Notes: generated by a model not told the origin, from the letters alone. 64,000 nt of DNA from Streptomyces pilosus (GCF_014649835.1 NZ_BMTU01000003.1:186001-250000); one strand, 5' to 3'; shown: positions 8,969 through 18,592, counted from the first letter of the stretch. Numbers and translations are program-made.

Positions 8969-9069
8969 CCGGCTCGTCGTCACGCTCTTCGCCGGCGCGC
9001 CCCCGAGGGCCGCGTCGGCTCCCCTACCTTTGATACACCGCAGCCACCAGAAAGGTTCCAGGTCCGGCC

Positions 9070-10101
9070 ATGGCGCTCACGCTTTACGTCGACACCGCGC
9101 GCTGGCGGGCGCATCACAAGCACGTGCAGGAGCAGTTCCCGGGACTGGTCCCGGTCTGCAAGGGCAACGGCTACGGCTTCGGCCACGAGCGCCTCGCCGA
9201 GGAGGCCACCCGGCTGGGCTCGGACGTCCTCGCCGTCGGCACGACGTACGAGGCGGCCCGGATCAAGGACTGGTTCGGCGGGGACCTGCTGGTGCTGACG
9301 CCGTACCGGCGGGGTGAGGAGCCGGTGCCGCTGCCGGACCGGGTCATCCGCTCGGTGTCGTCGGTCGACGGCGTGTACGGCCTGGTCGGTGCCCGGGTCG
9401 TCATCGAGGTGATGTCCTCGATGAAGCGTCACGGCATCAGCGAGCAGGACCTGCCCCAGCTGCACTCCGCGATAGAGAACGTACGGCTGGAGGGCTTCGC
9501 CATCCACCTGCCGCTGGACCGCACGGACGGCTCCGACGCCGTCGAGGAGGTCATCGGCTGGATGGACCGCCTGCGGGCGGCCCGCCTCCCGCTGCACACG
9601 ATGTTCGTCAGCCACCTCAAGGCCGACGAACTCGCCCGGTTGCAGCAGCAGTTCCCGCAGACCCGCTTCCGTGCCCGGATCGGCACCCGGCTGTGGCTCG
9701 GCGACCACGAGGCGACCGAGTACCGGGGCGCGGTTCTGGACGTCACGCGCGTCACCAAGGGGGACCGGTTCGGGTACCGGCAGCAGAAGGCCGCCTCCGA
9801 CGGCTACCTGGTGGTCGTGGCGGGCGGTACGTCGCACGGGGTGGGCCTGGAGGCCCCCAAGGCCCTGCACGGCGTCATGCCGCGCGCCAAGGGCGTCGCC
9901 CGGGCGGGTCTCGCCACGGTCAACCGGAACCTCTCGCCGTTCGTCTGGGGCGGCAAGCAGCGCTGGTTCGCCGAGCCCCCGCACATGCAGGTGTCGATCC
10001 TGTTCGTCCCGTCCGACGCACCGGAGCCGACGGTCGGTGAGGAACTGGTGGCTCACCTCCGGCACACCACCACCCAGTTCGACCGGCTCGTCGACCGCTG
10101 A
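9070..10101 (+). CDS. Alanine racemase-like PLP-dependent protein
   Basis: 343 aa. The N-terminal part is the PLP-binding TIM barrel of fold-type III enzymes: 'VPVCKGNGYGFG' (Lys31 as the likely Schiff-base lysine) matches the VVKADAYGHG block of alanine racemases, and 'RFRARIGTRLWLGD' matches a conserved PLP-phosphate strand. The C-terminal domain is divergent and shorter than in canonical Alr, so racemase activity is unproven. Pairing with femX suggests a cell-wall amino-acid role, perhaps on a bridge or stem substrate; this is inference. A very strong terminator follows. Confidence 0.8.
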   Translation: MALTLYVDTARWRAHHKHVQEQFPGLVPVCKGNGYGFGHERLAEEATRLGSDVLAVGTTYEAARIKDWFGGDLLVLTPYRRGEEPVPLPDRVIRSVSSVDGVYGLVGARVVIEVMSSMKRHGISEQDLPQLHSAIENVRLEGFAIHLPLDRTDGSDAVEEVIGWMDRLRAARLPLHTMFVSHLKADELARLQQQFPQTRFRARIGTRLWLGDHEATEYRGAVLDVTRVTKGDRFGYRQQKAASDGYLVVVAGGTSHGVGLEAPKALHGVMPRAKGVARAGLATVNRNLSPFVWGGKQRWFAEPPHMQVSILFVPSDAPEPTVGEELVAHLRHTTTQFDRLVDR

Positions 10102-10105
10102 CAGC

Positions 10106-10147
10106 GAGAAGGCCGGGCACGGAGGATCCTCCGTGCCCGGCCTTCTC
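10106..10147. terminator. Strong bidirectional terminator
   Basis: Perfect 19-bp stem starting GAGAAGGCCGGGCACGG (10106-10124) and its complement (10129-10147) around GATC, between convergent genes. Confidence 0.9.
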
Positions 10148-10183
10148 CGTGCTCGAACGGACGTCACTCCGCGAGCTGTTCGC

Positions 10184-11683
10184 TCAGAGCGAACCCCCTG
10201 TGGCGCCCGTCCTGCCCCATTCCACCCGGGGCCCTTCGAAGTGGGCCACGTGCCGCGCGGGACGGTGTGCGGGGCCGAGCACGAAGACGTCCTCGGCGCC
10301 GTCGAGCACCCCGCCCGACGGGTCGTCGTCACCGGACCGGCGCACCGGATCCCTCTCCGGCATCAGGATGTCGCGCACGACCATGACACACAGGTAGAGC
10401 GTCCCCAGCAGGTGGATCCCGATGGCCCAGTGGTAGCCGTCGGCGGGCAGGCCCTTGTGGGCGTCGCCGCTGGTCGTGTACGCGAGGTACATCCAGATGC
10501 CCAGGAAGTACGCCACCTCACAGGCCTGCCAGACGAGGAAGTCACGCCACTTCGGCCGGGCGAGGGCCGCCAGCGGCACCAGCCACAGGACGTACTGCGG
10601 TGAGTACACCTTGTTGGTGAGGATGAACGCCGCGACGATCAGGAAGGCCAGCTGGGCGAACCGCGGCCGGCGGGGAGCCATGAGCGCCAGGGCGGCGACA
10701 CCCGCGCAGCACAGCAGCATCAGCAGGGTGGCCAGGGTGTTCACGGTGTCCGTGCTCAGCGGATCGTCCGAGTTCTGCGCCATGATCAGCCAGAAGGACC
10801 CGAAGTCGACACCCCGTTCCTGGCTGAAGGTGTAGAACTTCGACCAGCCCTCGAAGGCGAAGAGCATCACGGGGCCGTTCACGACGATCCAGGCGACCGC
10901 CGCGCCGGCGAGGGCCGTGCCGTACTGCCGCCACCTGCCCGCCCGCCAGCACAGCACCAGCAGCGGCCCGAGCAACAGCACGGGGTAGAGCTTGGCGGCC
11001 GTGGCGAGGCCCAGGAGGAGGCCGAACGCCAGGGAACGGCCTCGCGACCACATCAGCATCGCGGCGGCCGTCAGAGCGACCGCCAGCAGGTCCCAGTTGA
11101 TGGTCGCGGTCAGCGCGAAGGCGGGAGCCAGGGCGACCAGCAGACCGTCCCAGGGGCGCCGGGCGTGCGTGCGGGTCACGCAGACGGCGATGACGGCCGC
11201 GCAGGCCATGAGCATCCCGGCATTGACCATCCAGTACCACTGTTCCTGGTCCTGGATGCTGCCACTGCCAGGGGTGAGCCAGGCGGCCACCTCCATGAAC
11301 ACGCCGGTCAGCACCGGGTACTCGAGGTACTGCATGTCCCCGGGGAGGCGGTCGAAGTACGGCACCAGTCCGTCGGCGAAGCCGCGCCCCTGGTAGAGGT
11401 GGGGGATGTCCGAGTAACAGGCGTGCGTGTACTGGGAAGTCGCGCCGAAGAACCAGCCGCCGTTGTAGCAGGGCGCCTTCTGCACGAGGCCGAGGGCGAA
11501 CATGCCGATCGCCACGAGCGCGATCACCCGTACCGGGGTCCACCAGGATCTGCCGGGCAGGACGCGCCGCCCGAGCGGTCCGCCGATCAGCTCACTGCCT
11601 GCCGCGGCGACCCGGTCCTCCTGGGTCGGCCGCACGGGCTCCGGCTCCTGGACGCTCGCTTGCGTCGATTCTCCACTGGGCAT
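10184..11683 (-). CDS. Polytopic membrane glycosyltransferase (GT87 / DUF2029-like)
   Basis: 499 aa membrane protein with about ten hydrophobic segments. It resembles polyprenyl-phosphate-mannose-dependent glycosyltransferases: an early acidic/aromatic loop 'GRGFADGLVPYFDR..MQYLEYPVLTG' (periplasmic catalytic-type loop) and 'TATINWDLLAVALTAAAMLMW', with 'ATAAKLYPVLLLGPLLV' and 'TNKVYSPQYVLWLVPL' further on. ATG 11683 was chosen because AGGA lies about nine bases upstream; ATG 11692 is possible, and the frame running back to 11770 only reads through a parS site. It probably acts on an envelope polymer. The acceptor and sugar are unknown. Confidence 0.75.
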   Translation of the reverse strand: MPSGESTQASVQEPEPVRPTQEDRVAAAGSELIGGPLGRRVLPGRSWWTPVRVIALVAIGMFALGLVQKAPCYNGGWFFGATSQYTHACYSDIPHLYQGRGFADGLVPYFDRLPGDMQYLEYPVLTGVFMEVAAWLTPGSGSIQDQEQWYWMVNAGMLMACAAVIAVCVTRTHARRPWDGLLVALAPAFALTATINWDLLAVALTAAAMLMWSRGRSLAFGLLLGLATAAKLYPVLLLGPLLVLCWRAGRWRQYGTALAGAAVAWIVVNGPVMLFAFEGWSKFYTFSQERGVDFGSFWLIMAQNSDDPLSTDTVNTLATLLMLLCCAGVAALALMAPRRPRFAQLAFLIVAAFILTNKVYSPQYVLWLVPLAALARPKWRDFLVWQACEVAYFLGIWMYLAYTTSGDAHKGLPADGYHWAIGIHLLGTLYLCVMVVRDILMPERDPVRRSGDDDPSGGVLDGAEDVFVLGPAHRPARHVAHFEGPRVEWGRTGATGGSL

Positions 11684-11721
11684 GCCGCACATCCTGCCGT
11701 ACCCGGGGGCGGATACGCCGA

Positions 11722-11752
11722 GGGCCGCCGTACCCGGTGGGTACGGCGGCCC
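11722..11752 (-). terminator. Terminator of the penicillin-binding protein gene
   Basis: Perfect 14-bp stem GGGCCGCCGTACCC / GGGTACGGCGGCCC with loop GGT. It lies downstream of the minus-strand PBP stop, with parS site 2 between stop and hairpin. Confidence 0.85.
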
Positions 11753-11754
11753 GT

Positions 11755-11768
11755 GTTTCACGTGAAAC
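11755..11768. other. parS: parS site 2
   Basis: Perfect GTTTCACGTGAAAC between the stop of the PBP gene and its terminator. Confidence 0.93.
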
Positions 11769-11791
11769 ACCCAAGCCGGGCGATAACGGAG

Positions 11792-14413
11792 CTAGTCGGC
11801 CGTGCCTCCGAAGAGACCGCCTCCGTTGCCGCCTCCTCTGCTGTTCCCGGGTTCACCGCTCTCCGTGGGATCGGGGGAGGAGGAGGCTCCTCCGTCCGTA
11901 CCGCCGGTGTCCGTGCCGCCCGGGCCGGTTCCGCCCGTCTCCTCCTCGTCGTCCCTGCAACGGAAGTCGAAGGGATCGCACGTCTCGGACTGCGTGGGCT
12001 CCGGCGGAGCGGTGGTCTCGGTCTTCGTGGGTGACGGAGGTGCCGAAGGAGTCGGCTCCTCGGTCTCGGTGGCGGTCGGAGTCGGAGTCGGCGCACCGAG
12101 CCCGTCCGCGATCTCGCCGATCTTCTCCGCCTCGGGGAACCCGGGATCGGGCTCGCCCTTCAGCGCGGCCTTCATGAACTCGGTCCACACCTCCGTGGGG
12201 ATGTCACCACCGTGGATCGAGTCCTTGCCCGCCGTGCCGTTCATGGAGAGGAGCTTGTGGCTCTTGGGATCCTCACGGAACATCGCGACGGACGTCGAGA
12301 GCTGCTTGGTGTAGCCGACGAACCACGCCGACTTGTTCTCGTCGGTCGTACCGGTCTTGCCGGCTGCCGCACGGCCCAGTTCCTTGGCGTGCTGGGCGGT
12401 ACCGTTCTCGATCACGTTCTCGAGCATGTCGGTGATGTTGTTCGCCACGTTCTCGGGCATGGCCTGCTTGATCCGCGGCTTTGCGAAGCCGGGCAGTTCC
12501 GTCCCCTTGTGCTTGACGGAGGTCACCGAGTACGGATCGGCCTGCTTCCCCGACGCCGCGAAGGTCGCGTAGCTGTCGGCCATGCGGATCGCGCTGGGTG
12601 TCGAGGTACCGAGCGCGAACGACGCGTTCAGTCCGGCGAAGCTGTCCTTGAGGATGCCGGACCGCTCGGCGACATCCGCCACGTTCTTCATGCCCACATC
12701 CATGCCGAGCTGCACGAACGGGGTGTTGACGGACTGCTCCATCGCCTTGCGCAAGGTGATGTAGCCCCATGGGTAGGGGCTCTCGTTCTTCTGGCGGAAG
12801 GGCGTGTTGTCCTTCTTGAGCACGAGCGAGCCGTCGTTGTTCCGGACCTCCAGGTTGTCGTCGCCGTTGTACTTGCTCTGCGGCGAGACGCCCTCCCCGT
12901 CGGTCTTGTAGGTACCGTGCTGCATCGCCGCGGCCATCACGTACGGCTTCCACGTCGAACCGACGGGGATGCCGGAGGTGTCGGCGTTGTTGTTGAAGTG
13001 GCCGTTCTCGAAGCCGGCACCGCCGTAGAGGGCGACGATCGCACCGTCGTTGGGCTTCACGGTCGCCGCACCGAACTGGACGTGCTTGTCCAGTTCGCGC
13101 TTCGGGTCGATGTTCTCCTTCTCGACCTTCTTGACGGCCCTGGCCAGCGCGTCGACCTTGTCCTTCTCGAACGTCGTGGTGATCTGGTAACCGCCCTGGT
13201 CGAACTGCGCCTCCGTGATGTCGGAGTTCTTCAGGACGTACCGCTTCGCCGTGTCGACCAGGTAGCTGATCTGGCCGGTCATGCCCTTGATCGCCTTGCG
13301 GTCCTGGGGCACGGGGTACTTCTTGGTCGCCTCCTGGTACTCGGCGTCCGTGAGGCGTCCGTCGCCGTGCATCTGCTCCAGGATCCAGCCCCAGCGGTCC
13401 TCGGAACGCTTGCGGTTGGCGTCAGCGGTGGCGGACGTGTCGAGGTTCTGGTTGCCCGCGGGGTCGTAGTACGTCGGGCCCTTGAGCAGGGCGGCGAGGA
13501 AGGCGCACTCGCTCGGGGTGAGCTTGACGGCGTCCTTGCCGTAGTAGGTCTGGGCGGCGGCCTGGATGCCGTAGGCGCCGCGGCCGTAGTACGAGGTGTT
13601 CAGGTAGCCCTGGAGGATCTCGTCCTTGGAGAGCTTGGTGCCCACCTTGATCGAGATGAACATCTCCTTGAACTTCCGGGAGATCGTCTGTTCCTGGCTC
13701 AGGTAGGTGTTCTTGACGAACTGCTGGGTGATCGTCGAACCACCCTGCGTGTCACCGCCCCGCACCATGTTGCCCAGGGCGCGGGCGATGCCCATCGGGT
13801 CGACGCCGGAGTCGTCGTAGAAGCTCTTGTTCTCGGCCGAGATCACCGCCCACTGCATGGCCTCGGGGATGCGGTCGATGGTGACGTTCTGCCGGTTCTG
13901 GCCGCTGCCCGTGGCGACCATCTGGGTGCCGTCGGCCCAGTAGTAGACGTTGTTCTCGGACGTCGCCGCGGCGTGTCCCTCGTCCGGCACGCTGACCATC
14001 GCGTACCCGATCCCCGCCACGGCCACCAGGCTTCCGAAGAACGCGATGCACAGGCCGGAGACGAGCTTCCAGGACGGTGTCCAGCGGCGCCAGCCGTCCT
14101 TGTCGTGACGCGGATAGTCGATGACCCGTTTCTTGGCGGGCGGGGCCGCGCGGCCCCGGCCCCGACCGGGACCGGCGGGGCCTGCTCGCCGGGCCCCGCC
14201 GCGCTGTGCCGCGCGTCGCGCCTCGGCGCGACTGCCGTACGTGTGGTCCTCTCCCCCCGAGCCACGGGACCCCGACCCATAGGAATCGGACGGAGATCCG
14301 GTGGCGCCTCGCGGTGCCGCGCGGCGGCCGGAGGACGAGCCGGACTGGCCGCGTCGGGCCGCGGCACGTCCGCCTCCCTGCGGCTGCGGCGGTTTGCGAC
14401 GGTGCTCGCTCAT
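11792..14413 (-). CDS. Class A penicillin-binding protein (transglycosylase/transpeptidase)
   Basis: 873 aa bifunctional peptidoglycan synthase. The start is ATG 14413 (MSEHRRKPPQPQ) with GAGGAG upstream. A basic, Gly/Arg-rich cytoplasmic region of about 115 residues precedes one membrane helix ('LVSGLCIAFFGSLVAVAGIGYAM'). The GT51 domain follows, with 'AVISAENKSFYDDSGVD', 'GGSTITQQFVKN' and 'RKFKEMFISIKV'. The transpeptidase has SxxK as 'GSTWKPYV', SxN as 'QSVNTPF' and KTGT as 'AAGKTGTTDENKSAWFVGYT'. A Pro/Thr/Ser/Glu tail and a Gly-rich end finish the protein. It extends glycan strands and cross-links them outside the membrane. It is divergent from padR with about 400 bases between the start codons. 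Confidence 0.95.
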   Translation of the reverse strand: MSEHRRKPPQPQGGGRAAARRGQSGSSSGRRAAPRGATGSPSDSYGSGSRGSGGEDHTYGSRAEARRAAQRGGARRAGPAGPGRGRGRAAPPAKKRVIDYPRHDKDGWRRWTPSWKLVSGLCIAFFGSLVAVAGIGYAMVSVPDEGHAAATSENNVYYWADGTQMVATGSGQNRQNVTIDRIPEAMQWAVISAENKSFYDDSGVDPMGIARALGNMVRGGDTQGGSTITQQFVKNTYLSQEQTISRKFKEMFISIKVGTKLSKDEILQGYLNTSYYGRGAYGIQAAAQTYYGKDAVKLTPSECAFLAALLKGPTYYDPAGNQNLDTSATADANRKRSEDRWGWILEQMHGDGRLTDAEYQEATKKYPVPQDRKAIKGMTGQISYLVDTAKRYVLKNSDITEAQFDQGGYQITTTFEKDKVDALARAVKKVEKENIDPKRELDKHVQFGAATVKPNDGAIVALYGGAGFENGHFNNNADTSGIPVGSTWKPYVMAAAMQHGTYKTDGEGVSPQSKYNGDDNLEVRNNDGSLVLKKDNTPFRQKNESPYPWGYITLRKAMEQSVNTPFVQLGMDVGMKNVADVAERSGILKDSFAGLNASFALGTSTPSAIRMADSYATFAASGKQADPYSVTSVKHKGTELPGFAKPRIKQAMPENVANNITDMLENVIENGTAQHAKELGRAAAGKTGTTDENKSAWFVGYTKQLSTSVAMFREDPKSHKLLSMNGTAGKDSIHGGDIPTEVWTEFMKAALKGEPDPGFPEAEKIGEIADGLGAPTPTPTATETEEPTPSAPPSPTKTETTAPPEPTQSETCDPFDFRCRDDEEETGGTGPGGTDTGGTDGGASSSPDPTESGEPGNSRGGGNGGGLFGGTAD

Positions 14414-14714
14414 CGAACGACTACTCCTCGGGCAGGCGCACCCTTGCGCGCCTGGAAACGGCGGCTGGTTTCCGGTCCCCCCGAAGTACGGATGCGGCGC
14501 TGTGCGCATTCACCCGTACCGCACCGGGGACCAAGACGCCCCCAGACTTCACTCGGTTCCCGGCGGTATGCATGGCGCACAGACTACGCACCGCCAAAAC
14601 CCGCCGAGCACAGAAGTTCACCTCAAATCAGGCAACTTGCTCGCAACGAATCGACGATGTGATCCCGTTCACCCTCCCCCCTCTTGTCGCATCCGGAACG
14701 CCGTTCTATCGTCG

Positions 14715-14737
14715 TGATGTATCGAGTCGATACATCA
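14715..14737. promoter_or_regulatory. Perfect 23-bp inverted repeat upstream of padR (candidate PadR operator)
   Basis: Half-sites TGATGTATCGA (14715-14725) and TCGATACATCA (14727-14737) flank a single G. The repeat lies 73 bases before the PadR start codon, in the PBP/padR divergent region. PadR proteins bind palindromes of this kind, often ATGTAT-like, and commonly repress their own gene. Binding by this PadR is inference from position and symmetry. Confidence 0.75.
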
Positions 14738-14809
14738 GCGCGGCATAAGGACGGTGACGAGCCGTCCGCGAAGCCGTCACGGCACGACCGCGGGAGAGGG
14801 GAGGCGACC

Positions 14810-15493
14810 ATGAGCCGGCGTTCCGGCATCCTCGAGTTCGCCGTCCTCGGCCTGCTCCGCGAGTCCCCCATGCACGGCTACGAGCTGCGCAAACGACTCA
14901 ATACGTCACTGGGTGTGTTCCGCGCGTTCAGCTACGGGACGCTCTACCCCTGCCTCAAGACGCTGGTCGCCAACGGCTGGTTGATCGAGGAACCGGGGCA
15001 CACCACCGAGGACGCCCTCGCCGCTCCCCTCACGGGGCGCCGCGCCAAGATCGTCTACCGGTTGACGGCGGAGGGTAAGGAGCACTTCGAGCAGCTGCTC
15101 TCCCAGACGGGACCGGACGCGTACGAGGACGAGACCTTCGCCGCGCGCTTCGCCTTCTTCGGGCAGACGTCGCGCGACGTACGGATGCGCGTGCTCGAGG
15201 GCCGCCGGAGCCGGCTGGAGGAGCGCCTCGAGAAGATGCGCGCCTCCCTGGCGCGGACCCGGGAGCGCCTCGACGACTACACGCTCGAGCTCCAGCGCCA
15301 CGGAATGGAGTCCGTGGAGCGCGAAGTGCGCTGGCTGAACGAGCTCATCGAGAGCGAGCGGGCGGGACGGGACCTGAAGGGTTCCGCCGCCGGGGGGCCC
15401 GCTCAGCAGGACACCACATCTGGAGCGACGGGCGGCCTGCCCCGGCCGGGGGACGAACCCCGGCCGGATCCGCCCGCCGACACCGCCACGTGA
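14810..15493 (+). CDS. PadR family transcriptional regulator
   Basis: 227 aa. The start is ATG 14810 ([30 protein letters not shown]) after GGGGAGG. The N-terminal winged helix is clear: '[19 protein letters not shown]', then '[19 protein letters not shown]' for the recognition helix and wing. The middle region '[32 protein letters not shown]' and the long C-terminal helix are the dimerisation part of subfamily 1. The last 40 or so residues are Pro/Gly rich. ino1 starts 43 bases downstream, so the two are probably co-transcribed, and PadR may adjust inositol synthesis. The palindrome at 14715-14737 is the likely operator. Confidence 0.92.
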   Translation: MSRRSGILEFAVLGLLRESPMHGYELRKRLNTSLGVFRAFSYGTLYPCLKTLVANGWLIEEPGHTTEDALAAPLTGRRAKIVYRLTAEGKEHFEQLLSQTGPDAYEDETFAARFAFFGQTSRDVRMRVLEGRRSRLEERLEKMRASLARTRERLDDYTLELQRHGMESVEREVRWLNELIESERAGRDLKGSAAGGPAQQDTTSGATGGLPRPGDEPRPDPPADTAT

Positions 15494-15536
15494 GACCCGT
15501 TCGGGGCCTCACTCGTACACACAGGGAGCAACCGGA

Positions 15537-16619
15537 ATGGGTTCGGTTCGCGTAGCCATCGTCGGCGTGGGCAACTGCGCCGCATCGCTGGTGCAGGGAG
15601 TCGAGTACTACAAGGACGCCGACCCGGCGTCCAGGGTGCCGGGCCTGATGCACGTCCAGTTCGGCGAGTACCACGTCGGCGACGTCGAGTTCGTCGCCGC
15701 GTTCGACGTGGACGCCAAGAAGGTCGGTCTCGACCTCGCGGACGCCATCGGCGCCTCCGAGAACAACACCATCAAGATCTGCGACGTCCCCAACACCGGC
15801 GTGACGGTGCAGCGCGGCCACACCCTCGACGGTCTCGGTAAGTACTACCGCGAGACCATCGAGGAGTCCTCCGAGGAGCCGGCCGACGTCGTCCAGATCC
15901 TCAAGGACAAGCAGGTCGACGTCCTCGTCTGCTACCTGCCCGTCGGCTCCGAGGACGCGGCGAAGTTCTACGCCCAGTGCGCCATCGACGCCAAGGTCGC
16001 CTTCGTCAACGCCCTCCCCGTCTTCATCGCCGGGACCAAGGAGTGGGCGGACAAGTTCACCGAGGCGGGCGTCCCGATCGTCGGTGACGACATCAAGTCC
16101 CAGGTCGGCGCCACCATCACGCACCGCGTCATGGCGAAGCTGTTCGAGGACCGGGGCGTCGTCCTGGACCGCACGATGCAGCTGAACGTCGGCGGCAACA
16201 TGGACTTCAAGAACATGCTCGAGCGCGACCGCCTCGAGTCCAAGAAGATCTCCAAGACGCAGGCCGTCACCTCGCAGATCCCCGACCGGGAGCTCGGCGA
16301 GAAGAACGTCCACATCGGCCCGTCCGACTACGTCGCATGGCTGGACGACCGCAAGTGGGCCTACGTCCGCCTCGAGGGCCGCGCCTTCGGTGATGTCCCG
16401 CTGAACCTGGAGTACAAGCTCGAGGTCTGGGACTCCCCGAACTCCGCCGGTGTCATCATCGACGCCCTGCGCGCCGCGAAGATCGCCAAGGACCGGGGCG
16501 TGGGCGGCCCGATCCTGTCGGCTTCCTCGTACTTCATGAAGTCGCCGCCGGTGCAGTACTTCGACGACCAGGCCCGTGAGAACGTCGAGAAGTTCATCAA
16601 GGGCGAGGTCGAGCGCTAG
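15537..16619 (+). CDS. ino1: Inositol-3-phosphate synthase
   Basis: 360 aa actinobacterial myo-inositol-1-phosphate synthase, converting glucose-6-phosphate to inositol phosphate with NAD. This is the entry to phosphatidylinositol and mycothiol. The N-terminal dinucleotide-binding loop '[16 protein letters not shown]' is followed by '[13 protein letters not shown]', '[20 protein letters not shown]' and '[14 protein letters not shown]', all conserved. The start has GGGAGCAACCGG upstream. The gene follows padR closely and ends at a strong hairpin. Confidence 0.96.
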   Translation: MGSVRVAIVGVGNCAASLVQGVEYYKDADPASRVPGLMHVQFGEYHVGDVEFVAAFDVDAKKVGLDLADAIGASENNTIKICDVPNTGVTVQRGHTLDGLGKYYRETIEESSEEPADVVQILKDKQVDVLVCYLPVGSEDAAKFYAQCAIDAKVAFVNALPVFIAGTKEWADKFTEAGVPIVGDDIKSQVGATITHRVMAKLFEDRGVVLDRTMQLNVGGNMDFKNMLERDRLESKKISKTQAVTSQIPDRELGEKNVHIGPSDYVAWLDDRKWAYVRLEGRAFGDVPLNLEYKLEVWDSPNSAGVIIDALRAAKIAKDRGVGGPILSASSYFMKSPPVQYFDDQARENVEKFIKGEVER

Positions 16620-16641
16620 GACCTCCCCACTGCGGGCAGTT

Positions 16642-16675
16642 GAGGGTCTCCGGGTCGTATGTCCCGGAGACCCTC
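16642..16675 (+). terminator. Terminator of padR-ino1
   Basis: Perfect 13-bp stem GAGGGTCTCCGGG / CCCGGAGACCCTC with an eight-base loop, 23 bases after the ino1 stop. It also precedes the MFS start by 23 bases, so some read-through could supply the next gene. Confidence 0.88.
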
Positions 16676-16697
16676 TTCGTATGTGAGGCTGTGCCCC

Positions 16698-17960
16698 ATG
16701 GCCGTCGTCCGTGACCTGCGCGTTCTGCTGCGTTTCCAGGGCTTCAGGCGCCTGCTCGCCGTCCGGCTGCTCTCCCAGGGCGCCGACGGCGTCTTCCAGG
16801 TCGCGCTCGCCGCCTACGTGGTCTTCTCGCCGGAGCGGCAGACGTCCGCCGCGGCGATCGCCTCGGCGATGGCCGTGCTGCTCCTCCCGTACTCCGTGGT
16901 GGGGCCCTTCGCCGGTGTCCTCCTCGACCGCTGGCGCCGACGCCAGGTGTTCCTGTACGGCAATCTGCTGCGCGCCCTGATGGCCTCGGTGACCGCCGTG
17001 CTCATCCTCGGCGGGGTGCCCGACTGGCTCCTCTTCGTCTCCGCGCTCTGCGTCACCGGCGTCAACCGCTTCGTCCTCGCGGGGCTGTCCGCCGCACTGC
17101 CGCGCGTCGTGGACGCCGACCGGCTGGTCATCGCCAACTCCCTCTCCCCGACCGCCGGCACACTGGCCGCGACCGCGGGCGGCGGCCTGGCCTTCGTCGT
17201 CCGCCTCGTCGTCGCCGATTCCGACGCGGCCGTGGTGCTCGTGGGCGCCGCGCTGTACCTGTGCGCGGCCCTGGCCTCGCTGCGCATGGCGAAGGAACTG
17301 CTGGGCCCCGCACGGGCCTTGGTGCACCCCCGGCTGACCGCCGCGCTGACCGGCACCGCCCGCGGCCTCAAGGAGGGCCTGCTGCACCTGGCCGCGCCCC
17401 CGCGCAGGGAAGCCGCCTGGGCCCTCGCGGCGATGTCGCTGATGCGCTTCTGCTACGGCGCCGTCCTCGTCCTGCTGCTCATGCTGTGCCGGTACGCGCT
17501 GACCTCGACCACCGACGAGGGACTCGCCCTGCTGGGCCTGGCGTTGGGTGCTTCGGGCGCCGGCTTCTTCGCGGCGGCCGTCATGACGCCCTGGGCCGTC
17601 GGCCGGCTGGGTCCGGGTCGCTGGATCGTGGTGTGCGCCGCGTCCGCGGCGGTGCTGGTACCGGCGTTGGGGCTGCCGTTCGCCACCGGCCCGCTCCTGG
17701 CCGGGGCGTTCGTGCTGGGGCTGACCACTCAGGGCGCGAAGATCGCCACCGACACCGTCGTGCAGTCCACCGTCGAGGACGACTACCGCGGCCGAATCTT
17801 CTCCCTCTACGACGTCCTGTTCAACGTGGCCTTCGTCGGGGCCGCCGCCGTGGCCGCCCTGATGCTGCCGCCGGACGGTCGATCGGTCCCGCTGGTGGTA
17901 ACGATCGCCGTTATCTACGGAGCAGTAGCTGTGGCTATGGCCCGGTTTGAGCGTCATTAA
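16698..17960 (+). CDS. MFS transporter
   Basis: 420 aa major-facilitator superfamily membrane protein with about twelve helices. The start is ATG 16698 (MAVVRDLRVLLRFQGFRRLLAVRLLSQGADGVFQVALA). The 'GPFAGVLLDRWRRRQVFLYGNLLRA' segment is the MFS signature loop between helices 2 and 3, and a second-half equivalent lies near 'LGPGRWIVVCAASAAV'. The substrate is unknown; similarity to drug or enterobactin-type exporters is only general. It follows ino1 after a terminator. Confidence 0.88.
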   Translation: MAVVRDLRVLLRFQGFRRLLAVRLLSQGADGVFQVALAAYVVFSPERQTSAAAIASAMAVLLLPYSVVGPFAGVLLDRWRRRQVFLYGNLLRALMASVTAVLILGGVPDWLLFVSALCVTGVNRFVLAGLSAALPRVVDADRLVIANSLSPTAGTLAATAGGGLAFVVRLVVADSDAAVVLVGAALYLCAALASLRMAKELLGPARALVHPRLTAALTGTARGLKEGLLHLAAPPRREAAWALAAMSLMRFCYGAVLVLLLMLCRYALTSTTDEGLALLGLALGASGAGFFAAAVMTPWAVGRLGPGRWIVVCAASAAVLVPALGLPFATGPLLAGAFVLGLTTQGAKIATDTVVQSTVEDDYRGRIFSLYDVLFNVAFVGAAAVAALMLPPDGRSVPLVVTIAVIYGAVAVAMARFERH

Positions 17961-18082
17961 GTGTCACATCAATGCCACATTGCCGTATCCGGCTGCCCTG
18001 TTGTCAGTGCGGGCCGGTAGCTTACGTGCGTCTTATCAACGCATCTTTTGCGTCACGCACTCATGTTCCAGGGGGACCCCCA

Positions 18083-18580
18083 GTGACCACTCCGCCGCCT
18101 CAGGGCAACCCGTTCGCGCAGGGCCAGCAGCAGCCCTACGGCCAGCCCCAGGGCCAGGCGCCCGACCCTGCCCAGGGTGGCTTCCCGCAGGCCGGTCAGC
18201 CCGGTTTCCCCCCGCCGGGTGCTCCCGTACCGCCGCAGCAGGGCCGGAAGCTCAGCTTCAAGACGATCAAGAACATCGTCATCGTTCTGATCATCGCCGG
18301 TGTGGCCATCGGCGCCTACATCACCAGCCAGGACGACGCGAACACCGCCGCGGTCGGAGACTGCATGCACCGGGGCAGCACCGACGACAACAACCCGGAC
18401 CTCGAGGTCGTCGACTGCGGTGACGCCAAGGCCCAGTACAAGGTGCTCGCCAAGGTCGAGGGCAACTTCTCCGGCCTCACGGCGCAGACCAAGTGCGAGG
18501 CGGAGGCCAAGGACTTCCAGTACTCCTACACCGAGACCAACGGCAGCAAGAGCTTCCTCCTCTGCCTGAAGGACAAGTAG
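18083..18580 (+). CDS. LppU/SCO3897-like membrane-anchored protein
   Basis: 165 aa. GTG 18083 follows AGGGGGACCCCCA. The first 60 residues are Pro/Gln/Gly rich and cytoplasmic; one transmembrane helix follows ('IKNIVIVLIIAGVAIGAYIT'); then an extracytoplasmic domain of about 85 residues has four cysteines ('VGDCMH', 'VVDCGDAKAQYKV', 'QTKCEAEA', 'LLCLKDK') able to form two disulphides. This layout is common in actinobacterial LppU-type proteins of unknown function. It is convergent with cca across a gap holding two parS palindromes. Confidence 0.8.
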   Translation: MTTPPPQGNPFAQGQQQPYGQPQGQAPDPAQGGFPQAGQPGFPPPGAPVPPQQGRKLSFKTIKNIVIVLIIAGVAIGAYITSQDDANTAAVGDCMHRGSTDDNNPDLEVVDCGDAKAQYKVLAKVEGNFSGLTAQTKCEAEAKDFQYSYTETNGSKSFLLCLKDK

Positions 18581-18592
18581 GACAGACGAACC

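Noticed and set aside
11684..11770. Extended N-terminus of the membrane glycosyltransferase starting MFHVKH
   Set aside because: The added residues read through parS site 2 and a terminator; AGGA before 11683 supports the shorter form.
15345..17957. Antisense open frame of 870 codons opposite ino1 and the MFS gene
   Set aside because: Shadow of well-supported genes; no domain.
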